Origin: Ahaetulla prasina
Lineage: Eukaryota > Chordata > Lepidosauria > Squamata > Colubridae
Assembly: GCF_028640845.1 (NCBI RefSeq)
Contig: NC_080546.1
Span: 83,792,257-83,856,256 of the forward strand
Direction of reading: 5' to 3'
DNA length: 64,000 bases
Under the pieces are notes generated by a model. That model made no database searches. It saw nothing but the letters and a program-made list of their open reading frames with translations, and was not told where the DNA came from. The first letter of the stretch is position 1, and every line of letters begins with the position of its first letter. Both the position numbers and the translations under genes were made by a program. Below, piece after piece: positions 1-9,642 of the stretch.

Positions 1-322
1 TCCATGACTCAGCACTTATCCAGGCCTGCCCCTCCCTTCCTTCTGTTGCCTCCACCTATCAAGTCTTCTGACACGAGGGTCACTCCAGTCGGCAGCTGTT
101 GGTAATAAACCTTCCTCAGGTTCACATGCTGTGGAGGAGGGGGAGGGGTCTAGTTGCTCCGTTTGCCTGGGAATGGAGCCAGAGCTGGGGGCTGGAGATA
201 CTTCCTCCTCTTCAGCCTGTCTGGGCATGGAGCCAGGGCTGGGGGCTGGAGGTATTTCTTCTTCCGTGTTCGGAAGCAGATAAGAAGACCCCAGCTGAGG
301 TGAGATTGGATGAGACACAACA
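1..322 (-). mobile_element. Solo LTR or LTR end, family A, cut by window edge
   Basis: Shares the CCATGACTCAGCACTT block with the LTRs at 3898 and 43922 and ends in GACACAACA at 322, the family's outer end read on the minus strand. The minus frame carries the conserved basic tail (DPRVRRLDRWRQQKEG) ending in a stop. The other end and one target duplication lie outside the window. Confidence 0.75.
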
Positions 323-436
323 GATATATGAATTTGAGCAGAACTCAAATCATAACTAATCCTTTTACCTGAGGGTTTGACCCAACAATCAAGAGATGTT
401 GGTCAATATCTCTATGGAACCAAGGAATCTTCCTGA

Positions 437-930
437 GGCCGTGGTGGCACAGTGGTTAGAATGCAGTACTGCAGACTACTTCTGCTGACTGCCGGCTGTC
501 AACAGTTTGGCAGTTCAATCCCTATTGGCTCAAGGTTGACTCAGCCTCCCATCCTTCTGAGTTCAGTAAAACGAGGAGCCAGATTGTTGGGGGCAATATG
601 CTGACTCTCTAAACCTCTTAGAGAGGGGCTGTAAAGCACAGTGAAGCGGTATATGAGCAGAGGTGGTATTCAGTCGGTTCATGCCGGTTCGAGAGAACCG
701 GTAGCGGAGATCGTGGGGTGAGCGCACCGCCCCACCCCAGTTCTATGATGTCCTATTTAGGCACGTTTTTGAGGCCGGGCACATGTGCAGAAGGTGCGCC
801 AGCAGGCAAAGCACGTGCGCGGAAGGCTGGATGCATGCACGGAAGGCTCATGTGTGTGGTGAACCAGTGGTAAGAATATTGGAAACCCACCACTCCATAT
901 AAGTCTAAGCGCTATTATTGCTATTGCTAT
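437..930 (+). mobile_element. tRNA-derived SINE (family S1), split by a MITE
   Basis: Starts GGCCGTGGTGGCACAG, contains the GGTTGACTCAGCCT core and TTGGGGGCAATATGCTGACT, and ends in AAGTCTAAGCGCTATT with a (TATTGC)n tail. The 658-895 MITE interrupts it; the remainder resumes at 896. The same SINE family recurs at 32730, 33083, 39890 and 56440 (minus). Confidence 0.85.
658..895. mobile_element. hAT-type MITE (ACCGGTTC family) inside the SINE
   Basis: Begins CAGAGGTGGTATTCAG and ends ...ACCCACCACTC, imperfect terminal inverted repeats. Flanked by TATATGAG and CATATAAG (6/8), as expected for an aged 8-bp hAT duplication. Interior holds the GAACCGGTAGC motif and ATGCA-rich sequence typical of this window's commonest MITE group. 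Confidence 0.75.
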
Positions 931-959
931 GGAACAGTTTCTGAGCTCAGAGGAACACG

Positions 960-1016
960 TGTGAAAGCAGAAGACTAGAAGACCTTCAAGGTCCCTTCCA
1001 ACTCTATTATTTTATG
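960..1016 (+). mobile_element. CR1 LINE 3' terminus fragment
   Basis: Contains AGAAGACCTTCAAGGTCCCT and CCAACTCTATTATTTTATG, the CR1 3' end seen complete at 38420-38465. Only the terminal ~55 bases remain. Confidence 0.7.
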
Positions 1017-1038
1017 TTCCATATTCTAAGAAGTGGAA

Positions 1039-1082
1039 TAATAACAACAACAACAACAACAATAACAATAACAACAACAACA
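1039..1082. repeat. (AAC)n/(AAT)n microsatellite at CR1 3' end
   Basis: Trinucleotide run abutting the 3' end of the minus-strand CR1 that starts at 1083, consistent with growth from the LINE tail. Confidence 0.9.
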
Positions 1083-1560
1083 GAGTTGGAAGAGACCTTG
1101 GAGGCCTTCTAGTCCAACCCCCTGCCCAGACAGGAGACCCTACACCACTTCAGACAAATGATTGTCCAACATTTTCTTAAAAATTTTCAGTGTTGGAGCA
1201 TTCACAACTTCTGGAGGCAAGTTGTTCCATCCTAACTATCAAGAAATTTTTCCTTAGTTCTAAGTTGCTTCTCTCCTTGATTAGTTTCCACCCATTGCTT
1301 CTTGTCCTGCCTTCAGGTGCTTTGGAGAATAGGTTGACTCCCTCTTCTTTGTGGCAACCCCTGAGATATTGGAACACTGCTATCATGTCTCCCCTAGTCC
1401 TTTTCATTAAACTTGACATACCCAGTTCCTGCAACCGTTCTTCATATGTTTTAGCCTCCAGTCCCCCCTAATCATCTTTATTGCTCTTCTCTGCACTCTT
1501 TCTAGAGTCTCAACATCTTTTTTATATCGTGGCGTCCAAAACTGAATGCAATATGAATGT
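1083..1560 (-). mobile_element. CR1 LINE 3' part (reverse transcriptase C-terminus and 3' end)
   Basis: The minus strand encodes the CR1 C-terminal signature ([51 protein letters not shown]) with frameshifts between parts. 3' end at 1083 has the GTTGGAAGAGACCTTGGAGG terminus. 5' truncated; dead copy. Confidence 0.9.
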
Positions 1561-1706
1561 TCACCAGCTGCTTCTTTTTTTCCATTGGAAGTGAAATTAC
1601 AAAAGATGCTACAATCTATAAAGGCAATTTTTTTTAAAAAAAAAACTGCTTTCCTATTATTCCTTTCACTATCTTTTCTGTAGATGAGAGATGCAATGCC
1701 CCAGTT

Positions 1707-1883
1707 CAGAGGTGGGTTTGACATAATTTTACCATCGGTTCGCTACGCACCGAATATGTGCATGCATATGACTTAGAAAACATGGCTAAATCAGATGGCA
1801 TACTGCTGGAGCGAGTGGATGGGTGGGCAGGTCGCCGCTATGGGTTCACCTGAACTGGTCCGAACCGGCCGAACCCACCTCTG
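1707..1883. mobile_element. hAT-type MITE
   Basis: 177 bp, CAGAGGTGGGTTTGAC ... CCGAACCCACCTCTG inverted ends. Flanks CCCCAGTT and CCCCAAGT (6/8). Interior has the ATGGCTAAAT and ATGGCAT blocks shared with other copies. Confidence 0.8.
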
Positions 1884-1891
1884 CCCCAAGT

Positions 1892-2509
1892 CCTCATTTC
1901 ATGGTTTATGGATTTTTAAAAAAAACATTTTGTGGAAGGAAAGCATTTAAGAGAGCTTAGGAACTGATGATCTGATCAAAATAAGTTATATGTGCAGTAT
2001 CTTTATAATGAACACAAGAGACCATTGTTAACAGCTTAGCATAACGTTAGAAACAAATGTATATAGACTTAGCTTTAAATAGAGTATGTCAAAGCAGCCT
2101 GTGAAGGAATGAAGGGCTGGGGTTGCACTGTGCATTTGGGGAAAACAGCTGCAGCCAGTCAGGCAAGCTTCCTTAAGGCTCAGCTCAGCTCAGCTCAGCT
2201 CATGCTTTCTTTCAAACAGATATCAAAGTTTACAGGCCCTGAAACTTGAGTAGATATAGGCTTATTCATTCATTTATTCTTCGACTGGTACAGTTTATTT
2301 GCAAGCGCGCCCCCTCCTCCCCGTCCCCGGCAGCTGTCTGGCTAACTGACTCACATCTTGGCATTTGGAGGAATATCCCAATGTCTGTAGGCAGCTTCAT
2401 CCCACCCAGGCCCTTAGGCTACAACATTGTGGGTGTGAGAGGAGAAAAAGTTGAGGATTGAAGAGAGCAAAAGTAAGCTGAGTAAGCAGAAAACAACACC
2501 TGGGAATAA
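1892..2509. other. No recognised gene or repeat
   Basis: AT-rich, then a short (CAGCT)n run at about 2178-2200 (five CTCAG units). An open frame at 2246-2461 has no known domain. Confidence 0.5.
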
Positions 2510-2728
2510 AATGGAATAGAGAAGAGAAGGAAAGAGAAGAGAAGAGGAGAGGAGAGGAGAGGAGAGGAGAGGGGAGGGGAGGGGAGGGGAGAGGAGAGGA
2601 GAGGAGAGGAGAGGAGGGGAGAGGAGAGGAGAGGAGAGGAGAAGAGGGCAGGGCAGGGCAGTGGAGAAGAGAAGAGAAGAGAAGAGAAGAGAAGAGAAGA
2701 GAAGAGAAGAGAAGAGAAGAGAAGAGAA
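2510..2728. repeat. (GAGAA/GAGGA)n pentanucleotide array
   Basis: About 220 bases of GAGAA, GAGGA, GGGGA and GGGCA units in blocks, directly next to the 3' end of the LINE at 2729, consistent with LINE-tail seeding. Confidence 0.95.
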
Positions 2729-2880
2729 TTTTTTTATCGGCCAGGTGTGATTGGACACACGAGGAATTTGTCTCTGGTGCATAAGCTCTCAGTGTACATA
2801 CAAGCAAGTTGATATACGACTATGACAGGAAATCAAGAAGGCTATCAGTCAACTGCCTAAACCACAGGTCATAGTAAATA
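2729..2880 (-). mobile_element. Snake-type LINE 3' end (Snake1/L3-like CR1)
   Basis: Reverse complement of the TGTCCAATCACACTTGGCCA terminus, with the CTCAGTGTACAT block. The 3' end faces the 2510-2728 microsatellite. Five copies of this end occur in the window. Confidence 0.8.
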
Positions 2881-3119
2881 GACTCAATTTTGATCATAAC
2901 TCAAGGACTACATGTTCTTGTTTGAAGAACAGATTGGCAACGACAAAGACCATGCAATAAAATGATACATCTACAGTCAGAATTACAGTGATGCCTTCAT
3001 GTACATATTTACAAAATATAAAGGATTTCCCTTCTGGAGTTTTTGACGTCAATCTATGAGGAGGAGTCTAGGTGGAAGCATTGAATATCTGTATGAGGAA
3101 GATGGGCAGTTCCTAAATG

Positions 3120-3215
3120 TGATAGATAGAGAGGGGGGGGGGAGCTAAATAGATGATAGATAGAGATGAAATAGATAGATAAATAGATAGAGATGATAGC
3201 GATAGATAGATAGAT
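3120..3215. repeat. (GATA)n microsatellite, imperfect
   Basis: GATA units with G-run and GATG interruptions, ending at the MITE at 3216. Confidence 0.9.
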
Positions 3216-3525
3216 CAGGGGTGAAATCCAGCAGGTTCTGACAGGTTCTGGAGAACCGGTAGCGGAAATTTTGAGCAGTTCGGAGAACCGGTAGCGGAAA
3301 TTTTAAGTAGTTTGGAGAACTGGCAAATACCACCTCTGGCTGGCCCCTGAGTGGGGTGGGAAAGAAGATTTTGCTATATCCTTCCCCTGGAGTGGGGAGG
3401 GAATGGGGATTTTGCAGTATCTTTCCCCTTCCATGCCCACCAAGCCACACCCACCAAGCCACAACACGCCCACCAAGCCACGCCCACAGAACCAGTAGTA
3501 AAAAAAAAATTGGATTTCACCACTG
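3216..3525. mobile_element. hAT-type MITE
   Basis: Starts CAGGGGTGAAATCCAG and ends GGATTTCACCACTG. Interior has two GAGAACCGGTAGCGG motifs and repeated CCCACCAAGCCAC units. It inserted in the GATA run; the duplication is not clean because that flank has mutated. Confidence 0.75.
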
Positions 3526-3897
3526 CATCAAGCGTGAAAGTCCATTCAAAAACAATAGTTTGGGAGGAGAGTTGTGTAGATGTGTCTCGTTCTTTAAGAA
3601 TGAGGGACATGACAGATGACCCCTTTCATTTCACCAAACGATCAATGTCAAACAGAGGGCATCTGCCGTGCACAAAGCTAGCCCAAATTCCTGTCCATTA
3701 ATCAATTGGTGACAGAAAGGTGTTTTGCTTTCTGATGTCCGATATCAGTGATGGTGGAAACGTTGCTCGCACTCGTCGGGGCCATGCTCTGGGAAAGCCG
3801 AACTTACAGGTTCTAGTGCGCATGCGCCCCCAATGATCATCTGGCTAATTTGCATGTGCAAGCCGGTTTTTGGCACTGCCACACACACAAAGGGATC

Positions 3898-4474
3898 TGT
3901 CGTGTCCCACTCCTCCTCTGACGGCCGGGTCGGGGAAGTCTGTATCAGGCGTGGCCACAAAGCCTCTGCAGCTTTGCCAAAGTTCTGTCAGAGTTCTCAG
4001 GACAGGCAGGAGTCCAAGGTGTGGCTTCAGCAATCCAGATTAGACTTTGCCTGACTCAAAGAATGCCAGAAAGCAGATCTTTTATATAGGCCATGGGGTG
4101 TGGCTCCATGACTCAGCACTTATCCAGGCCTGCCCCTCCCTTCCTTTTGCTGATGTCGCCTCTCCATTCTCTGGAAGCATGGATCTGTCCACCCTCCAGC
4201 TGCCGGCAATTCCAGCTCGTGACTGGGTTCATGCTCCTCAGGCTCACATGCTGTGGGGGAGGGATTTATTTGCTCGGTCTGTCCGGGCATGGTGCCAGGA
4301 CTGGGGGCTGGAGGCATGCCAGGCCATTTGTCATGCTCGGTCTGTCCGGGCATGGTGCCAGGACTGGGGGCTGGAGGCATGCCAGGCCATTCGTCTGCAC
4401 TATCAGTCCCTGGCTGAGATAACAGGAGATGAGAGGGGCCTGGATGCGGAGAGGGGGGCGGACGAGGCACAACA
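3898..4474 (-). mobile_element. Solo LTR, family A, with perfect 5-bp target duplication
   Basis: TGTCGTGTCCC ... GGCACAACA, 577 bp, flanked by GGATC on both sides (3893-3897 and 4475-4479). Minus strand: TATATAAAAG-type TATA box near 4083-4090. A minus-strand open frame runs from the LTR's 5' edge and ends in ERRHQQKEGRGRPG at about 4120. A 63-bp direct repeat (units start 4271 and 4334) adds exactly 21 codons to that frame. TG...CA ends and 5-bp duplication fit Ty3/Gypsy or ERV; no internal region remains to decide. Confidence 0.9.
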
Positions 4475-4490
4475 GGATCACACTCCAGAA

Positions 4491-5194
4491 CAGCAGTCAC
4501 CAACTGGTGGACCGTGGACCACTGATGGTCTGCGAGGAAATTTTGGTGGTCCGCAGAAAAATTATTTGCATTTATTTATATTGCACTAAATCAGGGGTCC
4601 TCAAACTATGGTCCCTGGGACAGATACATGCAATGAACGTTTGTGTTGCTGCAGAGAGTCTCCCCCTTTGGGGTTTTTTTATGTGGGTTGGAGGAGGGCA
4701 CTGCTGATCTGGGCTTTGGGCGAAGACTGGAGGGAAGCACTGCTGGTGGCAAAGAGCTGGAGGACCTTGTTCCAGTGGGACTGCATCATGGCCTGGAACT
4801 GGCCTTGCACTTCCCTCTGCTTGGAAAGCCCATGCTCCTAGTCCTCAGTGAGGTGCTTCTGCTGAGCCTCGTTCTCGGTCAGATCCAATCGGAACTGAGT
4901 CAGCTGTTTTGCCAACTTTCTCATGGTGGCTGCTTAGCTCCAACAACTGCTTCCTTTGTTGGGGCCCTAAGGAGCCCGGGTGGGGAAGTGAGGAGTGGCT
5001 GGCAGGGGAGGGGTGAGTAGAGGCTGGCAAGGTGCCCCTTGATGTGAGTGACATCGAGTTGGCCACGCCCACCCAGTCACATGACCACCTAGCCACGCCC
5101 ACCCAGCCAGTCATTAGACAGATCATTAGTGGTCCGTGGGATTTAAAATTATGAATTTAGTGGTCCCTGAGGTCCAAAAGTTTGGTGATCCCTG
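4491..5194. mobile_element. Nonautonomous hAT element carrying a gene-like coiled-coil fragment (copy 1)
   Basis: 704 bp with inverted ends (CAGCAGTCACCAAC ... GTTTGGTGATCCCTG) and a perfect 8-bp duplication CTCCAGAA (4483-4490, 5195-5202). It holds no transposase. On the minus strand, about 4975 to 4650, a degraded reading frame encodes LTQFRLDLTE, a KQRE-type coiled coil and FQAMMQSHW, with stops. Copy 2 at 55183-55958 has the same layout. See findings. Confidence 0.85.
4650..4975 (-). pseudogene. Captured coiled-coil gene fragment inside hAT copy 1
   Basis: Conceptual translation in pieces gives KQLLELSSHHEK, then after a frame change LTQFRLDLTENEAQQKHL, a stop, HGLSKQRE and FQAMMQSHWNK. 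Charged heptad-like composition indicates a coiled coil. Compared with copy 2, about 60 bases are missing between two AAGGCCAG/TTCCAG points. The AMMQSHW segment reminds me of centrobin (CNTROB), but this is memory only. Confidence 0.5.
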
Positions 5195-5202
5195 CTCCAG
5201 AA

Positions 5203-5346
5203 AAGCTGAACTTCCAGGTTCTGGCGTGCATGTCCCCCTGACAATCAGCTGGCCGGCGCGCATGCACACATCGGTTTTTGGCACTGCATGATGGACAGCA
5301 TGCGTGTCAGGGGCATGCGTGCCAGAAAGCAAAACGGGTACCATAG
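5203..5346. repeat. Interspersed repeat fragment hosting the hAT and LTRs
   Basis: AACTTCCAGGTTCTGGCG, then CAATCAGCTGGCC and GGTTTTTGGCACTGC. The same order occurs at 3797-3897, so the 3898 LTR and 4491 hAT sit in or between two copies of one older repeat. Family unknown; related words (GCGCATGCGTGCCAGAAA) recur at 49230. Confidence 0.55.
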
Positions 5347-5935
5347 TGTTTTGGCTCGTCCTCCCTCCTCTCCTCAGCCGGGCCCCTCCCGTCTCCAACC
5401 GGGTCTGTTATCAGACTCCGAGTCTGATAATGAAGATGAACGGCCTATCATGCCACCAGCCCCGGCCCTGGCCCCATGCCTGGAGTGGATGCCAGGAGTG
5501 AACAAACAAGCCCGATAAATCTCACTCATATGGCGTGTGTTCCTTTGGCTCAGCCGTCAGAGGAAGCCAGCCAGGTGCTGGAATTAGTGACAGCAGATCC
5601 AGGTGAAGACAATTCAAAGTGGGTGGACCCTCGCTTCCGGAGATCTGAGAGGCGACGCCAGCAGAAGGAGGGGTGGGGCAGGCCTGGATAAATGCTGAGT
5701 CATGGAGCCACACCCCACAGCCTATATAAAGGACCCGCTTTTGGCATTCCAACCTTGAGTCAAGCAAAGTCTTATCGAGTTTGCTGATACCGGACCCTAT
5801 CGCTGAAGTCACAACTTGGACTCCTGCCTGCCCTGATAAACCTCGAAGGGACTTGGAAAGCTGCAGAGGCTTCGTTGCCAAGTTTGCCACGGACTTCCTG
5901 GACTCGTTCGTCGGAGTGGGGGGTGGGACACGACA
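5347..5935 (+). mobile_element. Solo LTR, family A, plus orientation
   Basis: TGTTTTGGCTCG ... GGGACACGACA, 589 bp. Flanks CATAG and CACAG (4/5). TATA box CTATATAAAGG at about 5722. A frame from the 5' end contains SDSESDNEDE and ends KWVDPRFRRSERRRQQKEG plus stop at about 5691, about 30 bases before the TATA box, as in the other family A copies. Confidence 0.85.
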
Positions 5936-5940
5936 CACAG

Positions 5941-6689
5941 GTTCGCCCTCGCGGTCCTATATCCTTCATGCAATGTATTTCGTGTATGAAATGGAACGTC
6001 TGTTTACAATTTTCCCACTGCTTTAAGCAAAAAACGATGTTGAAAAAAAAATTGCTAAGTGGTGCTCATTCTCAAACCATAGGCATACCACATTATTTTG
6101 CCATTATTGTTGTTATTATTATTTATTTCAAGGGATAAGGATTTAGGCCTTCAAATTGGAGGGCTTTCTTCACCTCCGGTCCGATTTCAAAGGATTCCTT
6201 GTGCTGCCAAGCATTTCTTTCTGAAAAGTAAGTGCTTATCAGAGTAATTGCAAGAGAAGGAGAAAAGCTGGAATAAAATGGGACGGGGGCAAAAAAGAAA
6301 AGATTTTACGAACAAGAAGCGGCTTTCCGCCACTGTTGGGTGGGAAACCTCTTTAGGTGTTTGAGTTAGTGTTTCACAGCTACTTCAGTCGGTTATTGCT
6401 TGATTCAGGAAGGAAGAACAAAAGTTTGTTTCAAATTTGAAAAAGGTGAGTTTTTTTTTTCTTTTAAAATAAATAAATAAATGAAACACTGCAACACCTC
6501 GACGGTAACTGCATTGTCTTGACACAATATGTACTTACTTCCCTTTCCCACCTCCGCTTAAAGGAAACATGTAGATGTTTGTTAGCTTTCTTTGGGTTAG
6601 GATTTGCTTCTGATGTCGGAACAGAATTTCATCTTAGTGAGTGAGGACCAGACTCTTTCAATTCTTACACTGGAGATGGCTAGAACATG
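5941..6689. other. No recognised gene or repeat
   Basis: AT-rich sequence with short A and T runs. No open frame with known domains and no terminal repeats seen. Confidence 0.5.
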
Positions 6690-6727
6690 GAATAATAGAG
6701 TGAGAATGGAACGGAGATCTTCTAGTC

Positions 6728-6862
6728 CAGGGGTCTCCAACCTTGGCAACTTTAAGACTTGTGGACTTCAAGTCCCAGAATTTCTCAGCCAGCAAAGCTG
6801 GCTGAGGAATTCTGGGAGTTGAAGTCCATAAGTCTTAAAGTTGCCAAGGTTGGAGACCCCTG
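6728..6862. mobile_element. Palindromic hAT-type MITE (CAGGGGTCTCCAACC family)
   Basis: 135 bp, nearly perfect palindrome: CAGGGGTCTCCAACCTTGGC at one end and its complement at the other, centred on AGCCAGCAAAGCTGGCT. Flanks TTCTAGTC and GACTAGTC (6/8). The transcript would be one long hairpin. Confidence 0.9.
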
Positions 6863-6908
6863 GACTAGTCCAATGTCCTGCTCAGACAGGAGATCCTATA
6901 CCAATGCC

Positions 6909-7996
6909 ACCAGACTTAAAATCCTAGGCTTAGAAAACTTGGAACTCCGCCGCCTTCGACAAGACCTAAGTTTAACTCACAGAATCATCTATTGAGATGA
7001 TAGAGTGATAGAGGGAGCTCCCGTGTGACACCTATCCTGCGCAGACTGCACTGGCTACCTGTGGCCTTCCGGGTGCGCTTCAAGGTTTTGGTGACAATCT
7101 TTAAAGCGCTCCATGGCATAGGGCCGGGTTACTTACGGGACCGCCTGCTGTTACCGAGTACCTCTCACCGACCCGTCCGCTCTCACAGAGAGGGACTCCT
7201 CAGGGTGCCGTCGGCTAGGCAGTGCCGTCTGGCGACACCCAGGGGAAGGGCCTTCTCTGTGGGGGCGCCCACCCTCTGGAACGAACTCCCTCTAGGACTT
7301 CGTCAACTTCCGGACCTCCGAACCTTTCGTCGCGAGCTCAAAACACACCTATTTATTTGCGCGGGGCTGGGTTAGTTTTTAAATTTATTGGTTTTATAGG
7401 GTTTTTTAGTATTTATATTGTTTTTATCAATCTGGCTATTGAATAAGTTTTTTATGTCTGATTTTAAATTGTATTTATATGTCTGTTTTTAATTGCCTGT
7501 GAACCGCCCTGAGTCCCTAGGGAGATAGGGCGGTATATAAATTTGAACAAATAAATAAATAAATAAATAAATTGTAATGTCCTTCCTGTTAAAGACTACT
7601 TCAGCTTCAATTGCAATAATACAAGAGCAACCAATAGATTTAAACTTAATGTCAACCGCTTTAATCTAGATTGCAGAAAATATGACTTCTGTAACAGAAT
7701 CATCAGTGCTTGGAACACTTTACCTGACTCTGTGGTCTCTTCCCATAATCCTAAAAGCTTTAACCAAAAACTTTCCACTATTGACCTCACCCCATTCCTA
7801 AGAGGACCATAAGGGGCGTGCATAAGCGCACAAACGTGCCTACCGTTTCTGTCCTATTGTTTTTCTTTTTTTCTTCCTATATATATATATGCCTATACCT
7901 CCTTATATTTACTCATATATGTGTTTATATACTATATAATCTTTTTGTATGATACCTACATATATTGTTGTGGCAAAATAAATAAATAAATAAATA
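6909..7996 (+). mobile_element. Jockey-superfamily LINE 3' part (Rex-like), split by an L2-like insertion
   Basis: Encodes LKILGLENLELRRLRQDLS, then after the 6995-7570 insertion the rest of the C-terminal frame and the 3' end (GGGGCGTGCATAAGCGCAC, (AAAT)n tail). Flanked by AATGCC at 6903-6908 and 7997-8002. Same family at 44899, 56862 and 62347. Clade name uncertain. Confidence 0.75.
6995..7570 (+). mobile_element. L2-like LINE, 5' truncated
   Basis: Encodes LRRLHWLPVAFRVRFKVL, LHGIGPGYLRDRLL and RAFSVGAPTLWNELPLGLRQ, the L2/CR1-type reverse transcriptase C-terminus, open for 117 codons to a stop at 7375. 3' UTR ends in CCGCCCTGAGTCCC ... GGGCGGTATATAAAT and (AAAT)n. Flanked by ATTG on both sides. 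Confidence 0.85.
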
Positions 7997-8309
7997 AATG
8001 CCAGACCAATGGCCTTCCAGACTCTTCTTGAAAACTACCAGTGATGGAGCACCGACAACTTCCTGAGGCAAGCCGTTCCAATGATTAATTGTTCCCACAG
8101 TAGGAAATTTCTCCTTAGTTCTAGGTTGGATCTTTATTTAATGATCTGCCAGCCTTTATTTCTAGTCCTGCCCTCTGGTGTTTTGGAGAATAAGTCAACT
8201 CCCTCTTCTCTGTGACAGTCCTTCAAGTACCAAAAGGCAGGTATCATGTCACCCCTAGTCCTTCTCTTTGACATGCCTACTCATAGACACACTAGCCCTC
8301 TCCCTAGTT

Positions 8310-8381
8310 AATTCATCTCTCTCTCTCACACACACACACACAAAAACACACACATTATCTTTCTGTCTGTCCGTCCATCTA

Positions 8382-8446
<65 letters not shown>
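8310..8446. repeat. (CA)n and (CTAT)n microsatellites
   Basis: (CT)n/(CA)n at about 8310-8355, a short CTGT run, then an almost perfect (CTAT)n from about 8377 to 8442. Confidence 0.95.
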
Positions 8447-8984
8447 CAGGGGTGAAATCTAATTTTTTCCTTACCGGTTCTGTAGGTGTGGCTTAATTGG
8501 TGGGCTTGGCTTGGTGACCAGGTGACTGAATGGGCATGGCCAATAATAATAAATAATAAAAATAATAAAATATACAAAACTTGGGAGCACACCGATCTAC
8601 CTTCTTTAAAACTAGAGGCTACCAATTGCCTTTTTTTTGGGAGGTACCGGTCTACCTTCTTTAAAACTAGAGGCACCGGTCTACCAATTGCCTTTTTTTT
8701 GGGAGGTACCGGGCTACCTTCTTTAAAAATAGAGGCACCGGTCTACTAGCCGCCTACAGCGCTGATCAGCTGTATTGTGCGGCCCTTTGAAGCGCCGTGG
8801 CAGTCATTTAAGGCCGTTTGCAGCTATATCACCACCGAGTGCTTCAGGAATAGAGAAGAGGAACAGTGAGGTGTGGGCGGTGGAGGGTGGGGAAGGGATT
8901 TTTGCTACCAGTTCTCCGAAATACCCGCCCCCCATCACTACCGGTTCATGCGATCCGGTCCGAACCGGGAGCATTTCACCCCTG
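8447..8984. mobile_element. hAT-type element with internal tandem repeats
   Basis: Inverted ends CAGGGGTGAAATCTAA ... GAGCATTTCACCCCTG, the same as the 30259 element. Interior has three copies of CTACCTTCTTTAAAA (starting 8597, 8652, 8714), an imperfect 55-62 bp tandem. No matching 8-bp flanks found; the right flank is another MITE half. Confidence 0.7.
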
Positions 8985-9107
8985 CTGCACATCTTCTGCG
9001 CATGCACTCAGCCTTCTGTGCATGCGCCCGGCCTCAAAAACATGGCTAAATAGGATGGCATTATGCCACTACTGGTTCACCTAAACTGGCTGAATACCAC
9101 CTCTGAT
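8985..9107. mobile_element. Right half of a hAT-type MITE
   Basis: GCGCATGCACTCAGCC ... ATGGCTAAATAGGATGGCAT ... GAATACCACCTCTG, as in the right half of the 658 and 1707 family. The left half is absent. Confidence 0.6.
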
Positions 9108-9367
9108 CGCTATGATGAGACCACATTGTATACCACGATACACACATACACATAGACACAAATGAAAGGAAAATATGGACACCATCTATCGTTAAAAATT
9201 AAAACTTAAAAAACAAAACAAAAAACTTGACACTTATTCCCAAACTTTTAATCATAAGTAAAGTCATAACTTCATGGAATGTTTTAAGTAATTTGTTTTT
9301 ATTATGATTACAAGACCATGCCAGCATAGAAAAAGAACATATAAAAGAGAGAAAAAGTAGAAAGTGA

Positions 9368-9432
9368 AGATGGATGTATGGATGGATGTATGGATGGATG
9401 GATGGATAGACAGACAGACAGACAGACAGACA
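9368..9432. repeat. (GGAT)n and (ACAG)n microsatellites
   Basis: GGATGTAT/GGAT units to about 9409 then (GACA)n to 9432. Confidence 0.9.
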
Positions 9433-9565
9433 CCATGTTTCCCCAAAAATAAGACCCTGTCTTATACTTTTTTGAACCCTGAAATAAGCACTTGGCCTTA
9501 TTGCCATGTGCTCAAAAGCCCCATTGGGTTTATTACCAGGTGATGTCTTATTTTGGAGGAAACAG

Positions 9566-9567
<2 letters not shown>

Positions 9568-9638
<71 letters not shown>
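9568..9638. repeat. (GATA)n/(GA)n at LINE 3' end
   Basis: ATAGATAG then about 30 GA units, abutting the minus-strand LINE 3' end at 9639. Confidence 0.95.

Positions 9639-9642
<4 letters not shown>

Larger units (their letters stand above)
6690..8275 (-). mobile_element. CR1 LINE 3' part, interrupted by two later insertions
   Basis: CR1 pieces 6690-6727, 6863-6908 and 8003-8275 join in the correct order: tail, GTCCAATGTCCTGCTCAGAC, then CAGTGATGGAGCACCGAC and TTAGTTCTAGG. The breaks are a hAT MITE (6728-6862) and a LINE (6909-7996). Confidence 0.85.

Noticed and set aside
8447..8984. 8-bp target duplication for this hAT element
   Set aside because: ATCTTTCT on the left and CTGCACAT on the right do not match; element kept on its ends only.
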